A stretch of DNA of 64,000 nt, taken from assembly GCF_023856365.1 (NCBI RefSeq), contig NC_064539.1, forward strand, positions 19,099,019-19,163,018, read 5' to 3'. A program made the translations under genes and the position numbers. This document shows, piece after piece, positions 36,240 through 49,508 of the stretch. Position 1 is the first letter of the stretch. Each line of letters starts with the position of its first letter. The notes under the pieces were generated by a model. That model was given only the letters and a program-made list of their open reading frames with translations. It ran no database searches and was not told the origin of the DNA. This stretch comes from Brienomyrus brachyistius. Taxonomy: Eukaryota; Chordata; Actinopteri; Osteoglossiformes; Mormyridae.

Positions 36240-37270
36240 GGTTGAATGTCACAGTGCTACACAAAATAGTCCATAAGTGGGAAATAAAGTGTTTTCACCT
36301 AGTCTTTGCCGTGAAACCTTGAAATTAAGTTTTCATGCAACCATTTGCTTTCATGAAGTCACACAGCTGAATGGAGTCAACCTGCAAGCAGATAAGGTGT
36401 CACCTGAAACCGCATGAAAACTGCTTCTCTAAAGCCCCAGTGTCTTAGAGAAATATATTTGAACAAAAGCATCAGGAAGACCATTAAGGTGCTCGAACAA
36501 GAGTATAGCAAGCACCACTCAGGTTTGGGTTATAAAAAGAAAATCTACCAATGAACGTCCCCCAGCGCACCGTTAAATCCATTATCAAGAATGGGAAGGA
36601 CATGGTACAATTGTTACTCAGAGAAAATCTCAGTGAAAGACCGTACCTCAATCCGATACAGAATCTCAAGCAAAACTTGATAGTGGCTGCTTACCAGTGG
36701 TTCCCATCTAACCAGGATGAACGGCTCAGTGGGTTAAGTCTCTGTGCCACTGATTGGTAGATCTTTGATTTTAAGTCTCGGCAAAACAGTCCCATGTCTG
36801 TGGGCCTGTGAGCAGGGTCCCTGAGCAAGGCCCTTAACCCCCAGCTCCAGGGGTGCTGTGACCCTCAAGACCTATGGAGAGCAATCTCGTGTAGGCAAAG
36901 AGAAGCATCCCAATGTACTTGTGCAAATGGCAAATAAAGGATTTATCAACTTGACAGACCTTAAAAATGCAAAAAATTCAGGATAGAAACATTAAAAGCA
37001 GCTGTAAATGAACATTGGTTCTACCAATTATTGACTCGGGAGGTGAATACTTAGGCATGGAACAAATATCTATAGTTTTTTTTTTTTGCTTTTTCACTTA
37101 AATTTTGTGTAAAAAAACAAAACACTTTGCACCTACAAAGTCTTAAGGTTGCCATGTAAGTCAGATGGTCAAAGTCCATAAATACAATTCTCATTCCAGA
37201 ATATAACACTATGAAATGTGGAATTGTCTAAGGGAACAAAATACTTCTGCACCCGCTTGTCCAATGGAAG
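36240..37270 (+). mobile_element. Tc1-like transposon relic
   Basis: The segment around 36440-36605 (GAACAAAAGCATCAGGAAG, then GCACCGTTAAATCCATTATC) resembles the 5' part of Tc1 transposase genes in plus orientation. The right part, around GGTGAATACTTAGGCATG and on to 37270, resembles the Tc1 3' end. The middle of the transposase is missing, and a SINE is inserted. Ends are approximate. Confidence 0.7.
36720..36935 (+). mobile_element. tRNA-derived SINE nested in the Tc1 relic
   Basis: GGCTCAGTGGGTTAAG fits an A box, and GATTTTAAGTCTC is a decayed B box. GAGCAAGGCCCTTAACCC and CAGCTCCAGGGGTGCTGTG are stock fish SINE phrases. It ends in GCAAATAAAG. Confidence 0.65.
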
Positions 37271-39829
37271 TTCACAGAGGTCTGCCACCTATCCCAGAAG
37301 CCAGGGGTGTATGGCAGGGAATTACCAAGGGGGGGGGGACACACCACTCCCACACATAGCACTAGGGGAGAGATGATAGTTGCAGCTAGAATATACTATA
37401 CTGTATGACAGCACAACCATTCCAGGCTCAAACGCATCTCCCACTGTCATCTTCGTACCTAAAAGACAGTGTGATTATCCTATTTTAACAACCAATTTTT
37501 TACACTACAGTGGTGTATTGGTTGCTGCAAGTACTGGGACCACTTTAGGGCAGGTTTTGAAACTTAATTGCCTTTAACATACATTCTATCTGGTTTACAC
37601 AAACATGAAGATCTTTTATAAATCATTTTCTTTGACTGCCTAACACTTTTGTGTTGATATAACAGTGCATTAAAGAAGGGTGGATAATTTGAATGCGTAC
37701 ATGAATAATACTATAATTAGGAACTGAAGTCTGAAAAAATATTTGTGATTATATTCAAGATAAAAATAAAAACTCCTGTATGGTTATGATCCTACTGAAT
37801 TTTATTTCAGGATCAAAAAAGTTTCTCTGTATTTATCTATACAACCATACAAACAACATTTACTGGTCGCAAAGAACAATGTATACATATTAATATAGTT
37901 AATATAGGTTTACACATATTTAGCCAGATTATTGTACTTTTCGACAGAATATCCATATCTAAAGATTTTATACTTTAATGGATTAAATATAGTACCTACA
38001 CAGAATGTCTGTTTCACACCTAATTTCAACCTAATTTCTAGGTACCAGTCTAGCTACTTATGATATCACTGCACTGATTTTAGGAAGACAAAATTAATGA
38101 TAGAATTTATATAATTACACAGGCTAACTATGACATTAATTTCCCTCTCTGTTAGCTTTTTCTAATTTCTCTTAAATCCAGTATTAACTCTACTCTTCAT
38201 GATATTGTTATTATTATTTTTTTATAATTGGGTTCTGTCCAAGTGCGACTGAATAGACAAAATAGGGAGGGAAGAGTACTGTGCAATGTTGACTTATTTT
38301 ATGGATTTATTATATCATTATCATTATTTTAATTTGAAAAAAACATGCAAGATGTGTATTTGTAATACTTTTGTTGCGTATGGTAAATATAATAAGATTG
38401 TTAGGCAAATAGCACTTCAGTGCATTTATCAGTGCCCAGGAAAGCGCTTGAAAAAGTTTCCAACATTTAAATCATTTCATCATAGAATCCAGAAAACTGT
38501 GCTTTAGTTATCTCACATTCAGCTTTGTGCCTGACTGTTATGTTATGTTTGTGGGGTGAATGAGGAGGGGGGGGGAGCACAAACAGTGTTTTAGGTGGTC
38601 TGATGTTCTTAATCAACAACATGAATAACTTCCTCCTAAACCCTAACCTGACTTCACCCAAAGAAGAAGTTGTAAGCTTAGCTTTCTCGCCAAGGGGTCC
38701 ATTTAGGAATTGTCCCCATCAAGAGGAAACTCACTATTTTCATTACAAAGGAAATGCAAATAGTGCCTGTGAAAGTAGACAATAAGGTATCCAGGAAGCT
38801 AATGGATCACTTGGACGATAAATACTATTACAAATGACCCGGCACAAATATTTGGTCAGGCAATTATACTCTATCTAAAGAAAACACAAGTGATAGATTC
38901 ATAAGTGCCTTTATGGTGCTGCTTGTATACAATATAAAGAAAAAAAAAGACTTTATTGAGAAATGATGGCTATGTATACTGTTTTTATTTTCTTTTTTTG
39001 CAAAAGAAAATATACAAGAATTCAAGGAGAATACAAAGTGGTTCACTACTTTCAAGGAAGCCAGCCTCACTCCATTTGAATGCCTCCTTTGGTGCATTCA
39101 CGCCTCGCACCCACTGCCAGGTCATTTACACAACAAACCCAGAACAAATAGCATCATCATAGACATGGCTGTAAGTCATATTGCATTACTTAGGATAAAC
39201 ATGTAGCTATTTTTACTTTCTGTCATTACAAGTATTGGTTGCTCATATAAGTAAAAAACAGAATCTATAACTACATACATTTGTGATTATATCTAGTAAA
39301 AAGACATATAAACGTTCATGGAGTTATAACACTCAATATCTGCACGTGAAACATTATTCAACATATTTGAAACATAGTCATGTTTATGTAGCTAGCTGTT
39401 CATTACAATACATATAAATGTTACATTTTGGTTCAGTATTGAAACTCGCCTCCTAAATAGCTATACATTAGTTTGATACATCGATATTTTGCATTCATAC
39501 TGTATCCCCGCAAAACAAAGCCAAACATAAAACTGAAACAAGTTTGAATAAGGACTGCAAGGTTCAACATGGTTCTCTGTGTGTTGCAGAGAAGTGCAGT
39601 CTCATTGTGTGTGCAGACCAATAGGTATTCACCCAAGGAACCGGTCCGCCTCATTATTTATAGACATGCTAAATGGAGGTTCCAAGCATTTGCGAATAGC
39701 CTCCATTATCCTAGCCAGTGCTCAACATTTCCCTGACCGCTTCATTCCCCTTTTGAGATACCTGCACGCAAGAAAAAGATGTAAGAAACAAAGCCCATCC
39801 TCAACTTTCTTTTCCTCCTTTCTGTGAAA

Positions 39830-40930
39830 ACAGGCCCATTTTAAAGCTTTTATTTGTGCAAAGCCTCTCATTAACTCCACTCATGCGGTCTTCCCCAGCT
39901 TGCCATTGCTTAAGTGCCATGTTTTGTAAAAAAGCTACCAATTAGTCCATCATCAGCTCCAATTAGAGGAGACAAAGCCTGTGCAAAGATAACTCAATGA
40001 GAGGGGGGCGGTACGACATCGTGTAATCACTTAAGAAGCACTAGGCATTCAGTGCGGCTAGCTGCACTGGGACCATTCACCTCCGCCTCCTTTCTAGATC
40101 CTTTTTTCGGTGCCAAGTTTTGTTGTACTGGGAAGACGGGCCTCCCAGGAGTCTCAGAAGAAGAGCTATTCAGGGCCTACCTGTTTACACCACACAAAGC
40201 ACTTCAGGCCTGACAATCCCATATTGTTCGCTCAATGCTTCCTTAAACTTAGGCCCCAACAAGAGCAAGCTTTCAGCAGTTTTCAGCAGAATATGCTAAA
40301 GGGGTGGTTTTCACCTCATTAAAATTGAATTTGTACTGTTCTGTAATTATGTGGGAGGGCAACAATGTATTTTTTTTCCAATGAAGGTTTTTGGGGCAGT
40401 TAATTTGGTGCTTGTACTAAATACCTTAAAAGCATTAATTAGTGCGCAGTGAAACCCTAATTTCCTCCATGGTGATTCTTTCTATTTACTCTCCCGTCTT
40501 TCATCCAAGGTTGGATGAGCTTCTCTAATAAAATTACCTCATTAATGTCTTTATTCCCTCACAGTAACTCATTCATTCTCTGCCATTAAGCATTAATTTG
40601 ATGCTGTTTGAGGGAAGGAGGAACATTTCTTTTCTTACTGGGCAGTTCTAAATAATGAGGAATACAGGCGGTGAGATATAATTAGGGACAAGGAGCACTT
40701 CAGCAAATATTTGAAATCTTTTAAGACTGGCCTATGTATGCTGTGGATTAATTACTTCCAGATGGTGTTCCGCCGAAATATCTTGCCAACTTCTTTAACC
40801 CTTTTTTCAGAGCACCTTTTAAATTATGCAAATCTGCAAATTATGTCAGTTTACTAAGTCAGTGTCAATAATATTGTTTCACTGTCAGCGCGACCGGAAC
40901 GTTACTGAAACGTAAAGTGCGGTATTCCTC
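39830..40930. promoter_or_regulatory. Probable conserved non-coding (enhancer) block
   Basis: About 1.1 kb without recognisable transposons, simple repeats or coding potential, dense in homeodomain sites (GCATTAATTAG, CTCATTAATG, GGATTAATTACTT, AAGCATTAATTTGATG). A POU octamer ATGCAAAT is at 40826-40833, repeated in altered form 10 bases on. CCTCTCATTAACTC near 39867 recurs inverted as AACTCAATGAGAGG near 39990. This texture is typical of developmental conserved elements. Conservation itself cannot be measured here. Confidence 0.45.
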
Positions 40931-41749
40931 TTGCTGAGTCAGCGTGTTTGGGATCTTTCATGGTCATTAATGGGGATGTGAAGACGCAAATTTGATGGTC
41001 ATTTCAGAAACAAAAATCTTAGCGCTGAAAAAAGTAATTTAAAAATGATTCAAGTAACCATTTTCAAAACAATTAATATCCTGATATCCTAATATCCTAT
41101 TTAGAATTATTTTTATTATTTGAATTATATTAATAATTTTAAATTATGATTAGTCTGATTATGATTAGTTAAATTATGATTATATATCAAGAAATGAACT
41201 ACCCCCCTTTAACACGTATATTAATATATAACAAAACATAAACACTTTAGGTGGTGCAGTGGTTTTGAGAAATAGTACCTTTTATTAAAGAATAAATGAT
41301 TGTGCATTTTGTGTTAATTAACTTATGATAAAATGTGCATCACCATATATTTTTTTAAAAGGCTTGCTGATGTAAATAAATGAAGCCTGTGTTAAATTAT
41401 GATGAAATAGCATGTGACTTGTTTGGCCAATTCGTTTGTTTTCTAACTGTTGATATCTTCTTCATCGCTTGCATGGCAAGAATAATATTGGACAAAATGT
41501 AGTATTATGGTGGAAGTTATTTTTGATTATTTCTGTAATTCTGGAATATGGTGTTATACAGGAAAATACCACTTAATGTGAAGATTAGAAGGTCATATCA
41601 CTTTTTACGTTTTTGTTCGTAAAGTAAATCTTTCTTTTTCTAACTACAACCCCCCCCCACACACACACACAAACACATAATACACTTCCATTATTCCAAA
41701 GACCATCACCCGGTGATCAAGAAAAAATTACAACCATTGCGGGAACTAT

Positions 41750-41767
41750 GGCAACACCTAGTGGCAA
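41750..41767 (-). promoter_or_regulatory. CTCF-like motif, minus orientation
   Basis: Read on the minus strand, TTGCCACTAGGTGTTGCC matches the CTCF core well. Its orientation is opposite to the three motifs at 10.9-13.0 kb. Confidence 0.4.
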
Positions 41768-42759
41768 ATCATTCGAATTGCATGAATGGTTTTTCTCAAC
41801 ATTGTACGTGGTTCCTATTCAGCATTATCATCATTGTAATTAATTAACTATTAGCCTAGCTTGCATTACATGCAAAATACCTTTATCTTCTTAAAAAAAA
41901 TAAGAATGTAATATTTCATCAGTGGAGTTTCCCCCAAGATTGATGTAGTTTTCTATTTGTAATTTTAAGGTATTTTTAGAGTATCTTAAAATAAGAACAA
42001 TATTAGCCCATTAATGTACAACCTTAGATAAAATAAGCATGGAAAAATGGTACCTTTGATTATACACCACACAAAATGATAACATGAATGATAATCAATG
42101 TACAAATATAGTTGTGTTCCTATATTTGCACTTGTCGAGTATTGATTGAGTTTTCTTACTTTTTGTGATTATAGAACTGTGCGTGTCTATATTATATTGT
42201 GTGTGTGTGTGCATGTGTATATATAGCTGACAGTCTAGAAGTCGATTCCCCAAACACTAAGCTTGTTGTTGCCAGATTATTAAACAAAAGTATGCTATTT
42301 ATCTAAACAGGGCTTAGCATGGCTCCCAGCACCAAATCCTGCGTGACAAATCCCATTACGTTGCCTTTCTCCTTTCCATGTTCATCCCAGTTAGAACAGT
42401 ACGCCACTAAACATTTTAACGTATATCAATTTCAACAGCCAGTGAAGTTTTTTGCATTTTGACAAACAAATCAATTAGATAGCTCGGCTAGGTAACATTC
42501 GCCTTCCACCTTTAATATTTTAATAGCAAGAGGTCTCACCAAAACCTATACAAAAATACTCTAAACCTACTTTAAGTAAACACCAATTGGGCCTCTTTTC
42601 CCTGGAATGCGATCCAGACTCTAAAATGAGAACAAATTAAAGCCAGAAGACCACAACTTTGCAATCAGAATCTGAATGATTCTGAGTCTTTTTTTTTTTT
42701 AAACGTTGCGTGTCAAGGTCTGGGATATATTACACTGCAAGGTAACTTTCGGCACTCGC

Positions 42760-43115
42760 AGGGAACATGTTGCATGCAGAAGAAACGTGTCGGGATGTAC
42801 ATCTGAGTGACTCTGACAAGGGCCAAATTATTATGGTCGCAGCATCTCCGAAGCAACGAGGTTTGTGGGCTGCTCAGTGCCCCCGGTCAGCCGTGGTGAG
42901 TAGGCCTACCTACTGAGAGAGGTCGGGGGAGGGCAAAACCACAAACGGAGTGTTCGACAGCCAAGACGCGTCAGTGTGGGATGTGAATGAAGTCTATCCA
43001 ATATGGTGCAAGGCAGGATAAGAGCTACTGTAGCACGAATAGCAGATCATTTTCATGATGGTCATGAGTAATATGTTTCGACGTAGACTGCATGAGGCCC
43101 TGCTGCGTTTGGTTA
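42760..43115 (+). mobile_element. Tc1-like transposase gene fragment
   Basis: GACAAGGGCCAAATTATTAT, GCAGCATCTCCGAAGCAACG and AGAGCTACTGTAGCACGAAT occur in the order found in fish Tc1 transposase genes. The frame is broken and the 3' half is absent. No termini were identified. Confidence 0.65.
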
Positions 43116-43670
43116 ATTAAGATAAAGATCTAAATTTAAAACAAACATAAGCTCCCTTTTGGTATCAATATTATGCGCAGTTAATAAAAAAAAATGCAAT
43201 AAACCGATGAAGATATCGTACAGTTTTGACTGCTTTTCTCCTGATCATTGCTGCCTTTCCTTTCCTAGTCCAGAAGACAGGTAACATATTCAAAATACCA
43301 TGAAACAGCAATATGTAAAGCAATGCCCACACAGCACAGATTAAATTAAATGCGAAAGTCGACAGATGCGAAAAGAGAAAGAGCGTGGGACCTCACTCTC
43401 CAAGAGTTACTGAGCTGTTCTCTTTTCCACCGGCGTTTTATGCATTTTAAGTCGACATGCTTCCCTCGGCCAATCCTGCCTCATGACACGGGTTTCTTCC
43501 GCTGTACTTCAGTCACGCCTCCACATATTGAATCGTGCTGTTAGTGTCTAGCACTCAGCTAATGATAGCTTTACATTTGTGATTATCTGGGAAATCTCAA
43601 TATACGTTATTTCATTGTTACTTTCGCTTACAGTTAACAGTCTTTGCCGCCATCAGATGGTCTGAGATGT

Positions 43671-43785
43671 GTGTGTGTGTGTGTGTGTGTGCCCTGCATT
43701 GGGCTGGCATCCTATCCTGGGTGTTTCCCTGACTTATACTCCATGCTACCTGGATAGGCTCCAGGCTCCCTAACACCCTGCACTG
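43671..43785. mobile_element. GT microsatellite with LINE/SINE tail-like fragment
   Basis: (GT)n at about 43668-43691 is followed by GGGCTGGCATCCTATCCTGG and CTGGATAGGCTCCAGGC. These are phrases of the widespread fish retroposon 3' region. Confidence 0.6.
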
Positions 43786-43786
43786 T

Positions 43787-43999
43787 CAGTTAAAAGTACC
43801 GATTTGTACCTTTGAGGATACAGTGACTTGTCACTGAGGCTGTACCCTAAGGGGTCTGCCGTTGTACTCTAGCTGCAGGTAAATGTGCCTTTTAAACTAG
43901 AAAAATTGACTCTGAGGAACATTTTTACACCATTGGGGACCTTTATTGTTATTTCTACCTCAGGGTACAAGTCGGTACCACCGATTTGGCCTGACAGCG
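43787..43999. mobile_element. MITE with inverted ends around GGTAC motifs
   Basis: The left end CACTGTCAGTTAAAAGTACC pairs loosely with the reverse complement of the right end, CACGCTGTCAGGCCAAATC. Both are followed by GTACC-rich inverted segments. Non-coding, about 210 bases, a known style of fish MITE. Superfamily uncertain. Confidence 0.55.
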
Positions 44000-44520
44000 T
44001 GTACTGGATTTGTGGTTTGAAGATGGATATCCTTTCATAAGACGAGATAAGGTAAGAAAAGGCAAGATTAGATGGGATTTTATTTCTTCCCCCAAACAAA
44101 TCCCCTCAAAGATACAAATACACATACGGATAAATACAGTGCAGGTTGAAACATGCCCTGTAAACACAAATGGTGTGCAGATTAGCACATGTGGATGGAT
44201 ATAGTGATCGGTCAAAGAGATTTGGGCTGGCTGCATGAACAGGACACTGTTATAAATTTGTTACTCATGTGGACATCAAAGTACTTATAATACTGTGTTG
44301 ACATTTTTGAAGTCTTTTCTTGTTTGGTAACGGTGCTAAGCAACTTCCTACTCAACTTGGGGGTCTTTTAGTGAAAGTTTAAAAAAAAACAAAACAAATA
44401 AAACTAACTACCCTTTGTCTGGGGTACTCTATATATTTTCATTCCAATTTGACATATGAAAATTATTACAACAAATATATGGCATGGCTAAGACACTCTG
44501 AATGTGTACTACATAAGTGC

Positions 44521-44575
44521 TTGGAGGATGGATGGATGGATGAATGGATGGACGGATAGATGGATGGACGGACGG
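44521..44575. repeat. (GGAT)n microsatellite
   Basis: Imperfect GGAT/GGAC units. Confidence 0.9.
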
Positions 44576-44650
44576 GGCCTTTTAATGGAATTGTTAGCTT
44601 TTATTGGTAGGTCTCAAACAGTCGTCTCTCTCTTGGCTGACCATTTAGAG

Positions 44651-44818
44651 CAGTGGTGGTCAATCTTACCCGCTAAGGGCTCGTGTGGATGCAAGGTTTT
44701 GGTCAGCTGTTCAAACCCAGGTGTGAGGACTCTTCAGCCAATTAGTAATCTAATTACAGAGACGCAGAGAAAAGCCGCAAACACACCGGCCCTTTCTGGA
44801 TAAGATTGCCCACCCCTG
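44651..44818. mobile_element. hAT-type MITE
   Basis: Ends CAGTGGTGGTCAATCTTACC and, inverted, CAGGGGTGGGCAATCTTATC. Flanks ATTTAGAG and CTTTAGAA agree at six of eight bases, fitting an old 8-base duplication. Non-coding, 168 bases. Confidence 0.7.
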
Positions 44819-45346
44819 CTTTAGAATGATTCAGTTTTCTACAAATGGTTTCAATGACTTTACATGCTTCTTGCGCAGTTGCAATGCATCCCACCACCTC
44901 CGCAGAATCTTATTTTGCTATCCAGCAAGTGCTGTTAAAACATTTGGTTAGATAGAAACAGTCAGTCATTTAGTGCCAGGAGTAAAAGGGTTAATGCAGG
45001 GCATATGATGTGATTTTTGCAGCCATAGGTGTCATTGCAGCTGTTAGTGTTGCATATCACAAGCAGCGGAAAAAGCTAATAATTTATGGTAACTTATAAT
45101 AAATGAATGGACTTTGACAAAATGAATGCTAATCAGTATTTTATTGAAAATAAGCATTTCATTAATAAGAATCAATAATATATCCTAAAATGAATACTAC
45201 ATACGATATAAGTAGTAATTAAAATATTGATTGTCAGAATTAAAGCTAACAAGAGCAGCAACTTTGTAGTGAATATTCCACGATAAATCTGCTTTTGATT
45301 TTGTCAACACGAAGGTCGTTACTAGTACCTGCAACTCCCCTTTTGT

Positions 45347-45360
45347 CAACTAGGTGTCGC
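45347..45360 (+). promoter_or_regulatory. CTCF-like motif (weaker)
   Basis: CAACTAGGTGTCGC, plus orientation. Confidence 0.25.
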
Positions 45361-45399
45361 TTTCTGCTAAGTGAAAGTGATTACGCACGTCAGGTACAA

Positions 45400-48300
45400 A
45401 ATGGATGGCAGCGATTATGAATTGTTAGATGCGTCACAATGCCATAGAGAAGTGTCCATTTTTTGCTGCTTCAGCATTATGTAAAGGACAAAGCTACCTT
45501 TTATAAAACCCACGTCAAAATGTTTCATGGGGCTGCAGAGGATTAGCAGGGCATTTTTATGTCTCTATTTTATGTGCCTATATAATTTCTCTGTATGTGA
45601 CTAAGCATTTATTAAGTATCAAGCATTTATTGTGAAAGACACTCACGTACCAGCCACCTTCCTGGGCCCATTGACTTACAAGCACTCTTACAAAATCTCA
45701 TTCCGGAACAAATAGCCAGAGTGTGATGAAAGTCATTTTCCAGACAGACCTGTATCACCAGGACCAATTTATTACCCCCCACACCCAGCTCCTTTGCACT
45801 TTGTCAAATGACATTTATCCTAATGGTGGTGTTCCATCTTTTTTTCTCCTCGCTTCCCAAACTACTAGCACAAAAAGCTTAACACGTCTGCCAAACCTAT
45901 GAACGCCGTTTCGCAGGATGGAAGAAAACAGCAGCCCGCAATTTTCCCTCACGTATTTATTCGTTCGTTGACATCTTGACCAGCCTACGGGTCAAACGCA
46001 GCACGGATTTTATCTTCCGTTTTCCGCTCCTTTGCCGATCCCCTTATGCAGGCAGGCCTGAATGTGGCTCGTTACACAACAGCTTGGCAGAATGTGGCTC
46101 CAGTCAGACACCCTAGCAGAGCAGATGGGTGCATGAGCAGTGGTCCCCTTTTCGCCAAGCCAAGCACTGCAGTGTTCTTGCACACATGACCACATCCCAA
46201 CGCCAGTGGCCCTTCCTCCACTCATGTTGATAAATTAGTGTGTATATTAAACATATGGAAATCATGGAAGTGGAAAGGAGTACAGCTGGAAAAAAATCTA
46301 ATATATATATATATATATATTTGCACCTAATTTTGAAAGTATATATATGTAGATTTTTTTTTTCCAGAAACACTTTCAGGATTAGGTGCAAAAAAATACA
46401 GTTATGCATCTAGCCATTCAGTGCAGGCTCCTCAAAGTGTGGAGGACAGTTTTCAAAAAGTTTCAAAGATTTCCAAAATTCTTAAGAAAGCCTGTAAAAT
46501 GCCACTGATGTTTGATCGACGTTTGATTTTCTGTGGAGGCCAAATCAGCTTCACCACTTCAAGAGTCATGAAACCATAACAGACTCACTATAGTTACTCA
46601 CTATAATTGTTTTTCATGTTTAACTTGCTGTGCTAAGAATCTGTTCATCTTCATAAATTTGAACATAAAACTTCTCTTTCTTTCATTCATTCACAATTTT
46701 ATTTTCATTTTAATGGTTGCATGGCCCAGTAGAAACCGCACCACAGGATTCAGCCAGGTCTGCACTACAGGTAACTTACACAAAATTGCATGGCATTAGA
46801 CAAATCCTATGGAACAGTGGTATACACTTAATCACCATGGCATCCATTTATAAATATTTATTAAAGTAATGCAAATTATACTTTTTAAGAGTTTATAAAT
46901 CCAAAATCCATTGAAAGAAAAATTGGGGGAAAATGGCTGTGTATCAAATGCAAATAAAACCTGATTAATATGTCGAACAAAGATTGTCCATTCATGAAGG
47001 TACAGAATTTGCTGCTGTTAATTTTAGCTAAATTCTTAATTGATCTTTTTATTTTGGTTGCGTTGATTGAAAGAATTACAAAATGGAAAGTATGCTTAAA
47101 AAATATGTCGCTTGAAGAATTGTTTTATTGTTTAAGTTTTATGGATTGCCGACAGTGGATAAATGCAAGTCAAATGTTTAAATTTGTGAATGAATTATAC
47201 AGTCAGTTCATTACTTTGATTAGATAGTAATTACTTTATTATCTGACTATTAATTATTACGAAACTCTTAGCCCTGGGATGAAGAAATGATTAGGCTTTG
47301 TCATGTGCATTTAATCGTTTGAGAAATCCATGTTTCCACTAGTACTATTACTATTACCGTAATAATAATTATTATAATTATTTAAAAAAATAATAATAAT
47401 TTTGTTGTACTTTGTGTAAATGGGAAACATTCTTGTGTAATCTGTATTGAGGATATAAAAAAATGTAATGTTATAATCACTATACCAGAGAAGAAATAGG
47501 TTTAAAAAGGTTGTCTAAGAAAATATGGTTCTACTAAAATAAATAGATGTTTTTACTTGTCACGCCTACTGAATTTTTCATTGTTCCAAGGATTGTGCCT
47601 GTTAGAGACATTCGATCTGAACGAAATCAAAGGGGCTCAGGTATTCCGCCATCGAACCTGACACAATAACCTGCTACAATTTGGTGAACAGCAGCGTACA
47701 TGATGAAACAGCTTAAGATGCATGTTTGAGTAGAAGGTAGTCTTTAATTATTATAGCACAAGCTGGAAAGTGTATGAACTTTGACCAAAAATTTATACTC
47801 ACATGTATTAATAAAATCTGGTTTTGATCAGTAAGTGTGTTGACTACACACTGAGTAGCTCAGTCCTGAATAAAGAAATCAAAAAGGCGGATTTAAGTAT
47901 TCTTGAAGATCGTGAAGGATTCTGCATTCTGGTTATAGTCTTAATAAATTAATCTGACTAATCTCCTACGCAAGGGTTTTATATGGCCTTAACAATTATT
48001 GTCTCTCAGAATAACTACAGGAAGAACAGGCATTGAAAAATTTAGCATTTGAAATGGGTTAAAGTAATATTCCCAGATGGACTTCCGGTATACTTTCAAA
48101 AAGCATCTTAAGCATGATTTTAACTAGTCACTAGTTATGTCTGGGGAATCATTTGATGACCTGCTTTACATTCTGAATTTTTAAGTGGCTGGATGGAAAT
48201 ATTTATGATCTGAACGACAGACATACCACCAGTTAGTTATAATGACCAGTAGAGAGACAGACTAAACAAACAAACAATTAAATAATGATAGAAAACATCT

Positions 48301-48500
48301 GATAAGGTTACTTTAAATACCCCTACCTTCTTGAACATTTTCCGTGCATTAGATTGTCAATTTCAGATCCATTTTTTTCTGCATTCCAATTATCATGCGG
48401 TTGTATTATAAATATTTGAGGCCTATAATGTATACCAAGTTTTAAAATAAAATTTGCTTCCCAGCTAAAGATGGGTTGAACATGCTGAATAAGAACTCAC
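45400..48500. other. Gene-poor DNA
   Basis: AT-rich with an (AT)n tract at 46301-46320 and AAT/ATT-rich stretches near 47346-47402. The open frame at 46970-47227 lacks splice or start context and is not accepted as a gene. Confidence 0.45.
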
Positions 48501-48558
48501 AGGTCAGAAATCATGGAACAGGTTGAATATCCTTCTCCACATTTGGACCAGCCCAGAT

Positions 48559-48722
48559 CATCGTTTCCCAAAATGCTCCTTGGGGACCCACAGTCGGTCC
48601 ATGTTTTTGCTCCCTCCAAAGTTCCCTGCCAGACAGTCCACATTTTTGCTCCCTCCAGGGGCTCAGATGGAGCAAAATGTGGACTGTCTGATGATCCCCA
48701 AGGAGCGGATTGGGAAGCACTG
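48559..48722. mobile_element. Short hAT-type MITE, same family as 13443 and 14707
   Basis: The right end inverted reads CAGTGCTTCCCAATCCGC, and the left is CATCGTTTCCCAAAATGC. It carries two imperfect copies of the TTTTTGCTCCCTCC unit. An internal inverted repeat (GCAAAATGTGGACTGTCTG against CAGACAGTCCACATTTTTGC) gives a hairpin. Flanks GCCCAGAT and GGCTAGAT agree at six of eight bases. Confidence 0.7.
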
Positions 48723-49508
48723 GGCTAGATGTACAGCAGGCTGTCCCTGGAAAGGCTACAGAAGCAGTTAGCCAAGCTGCCGAATCAGATCCAATATTGA
48801 ATCTGTTACAGAACGGTCTGTAATCTTCCATCTACAAATCGGCGTAATGATTAATCACTGAAAGCAAAATATCTCAGCCAGAAGTGTTTCAGCTTTTGAG
48901 ATGTTTTGGCAGCAGACAGACGTTAAGCATTAAATCCTATTGGGTCATGGCATGCAGCCGATTTATCGGTTTATCTCTCATGACCATTTTCTATTTCACA
49001 GTATTTCTTAAACCTCTGAAACCAATAAGATAGGATTGCGTGCACACAGAAATACAAATTTTTTTTGTTATTATTTATTATAATATTACTCTATAAGAAA
49101 ACATATTAACGATTACAAAAAGATCATAATAATAATAAATTTAGTACAGAATCTAGGTGTGATAAGCATCCAAAGATTTCTTTCCAAATAGAAGACAAAA
49201 CTGAAAATTCTTGCATTTAAATCTTGCCCACTCTGCTACATTTCTGCCCCACATAAACAATATACACCTGCTCCAATGTCCTCAAGTAAGTGTGTTTGTG
49301 ACGACAGACCCCATCAACATGGGGAAGTGCTGAGCTCAGGCATCCACAATGTCCTTCGGCATCTATTATCACTCTCCTTAGGACATCGTAATCGCTTTAC
49401 ACCTGGGAGTCTCCAGCCGAAATAAACAGCTGACATATTCTACCCTTGGAAACTAACAGAACAGCCATGTCTTTTCCCATGTCAGTATTCGATACATGTC
49501 TAAGTATA

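Larger units (their letters stand above)
36000..39800. other. lman1 5' flank, no coding gene seen
   Basis: Apart from the Tc1 relic this stretch holds AT-rich DNA and short G tracts (37330, 38563). No exon with splice support was recognised on either strand. Confidence 0.5.

Noticed and set aside
46970..47227. 85-codon hydrophobic frame
   Set aside because: It lies in AT-rich DNA, with no splice or promoter context; its composition is explained by base bias.
48511..48831. Open frames of 71-106 codons on both strands
   Set aside because: They overlap the hairpin MITE and reflect its inverted repeat.
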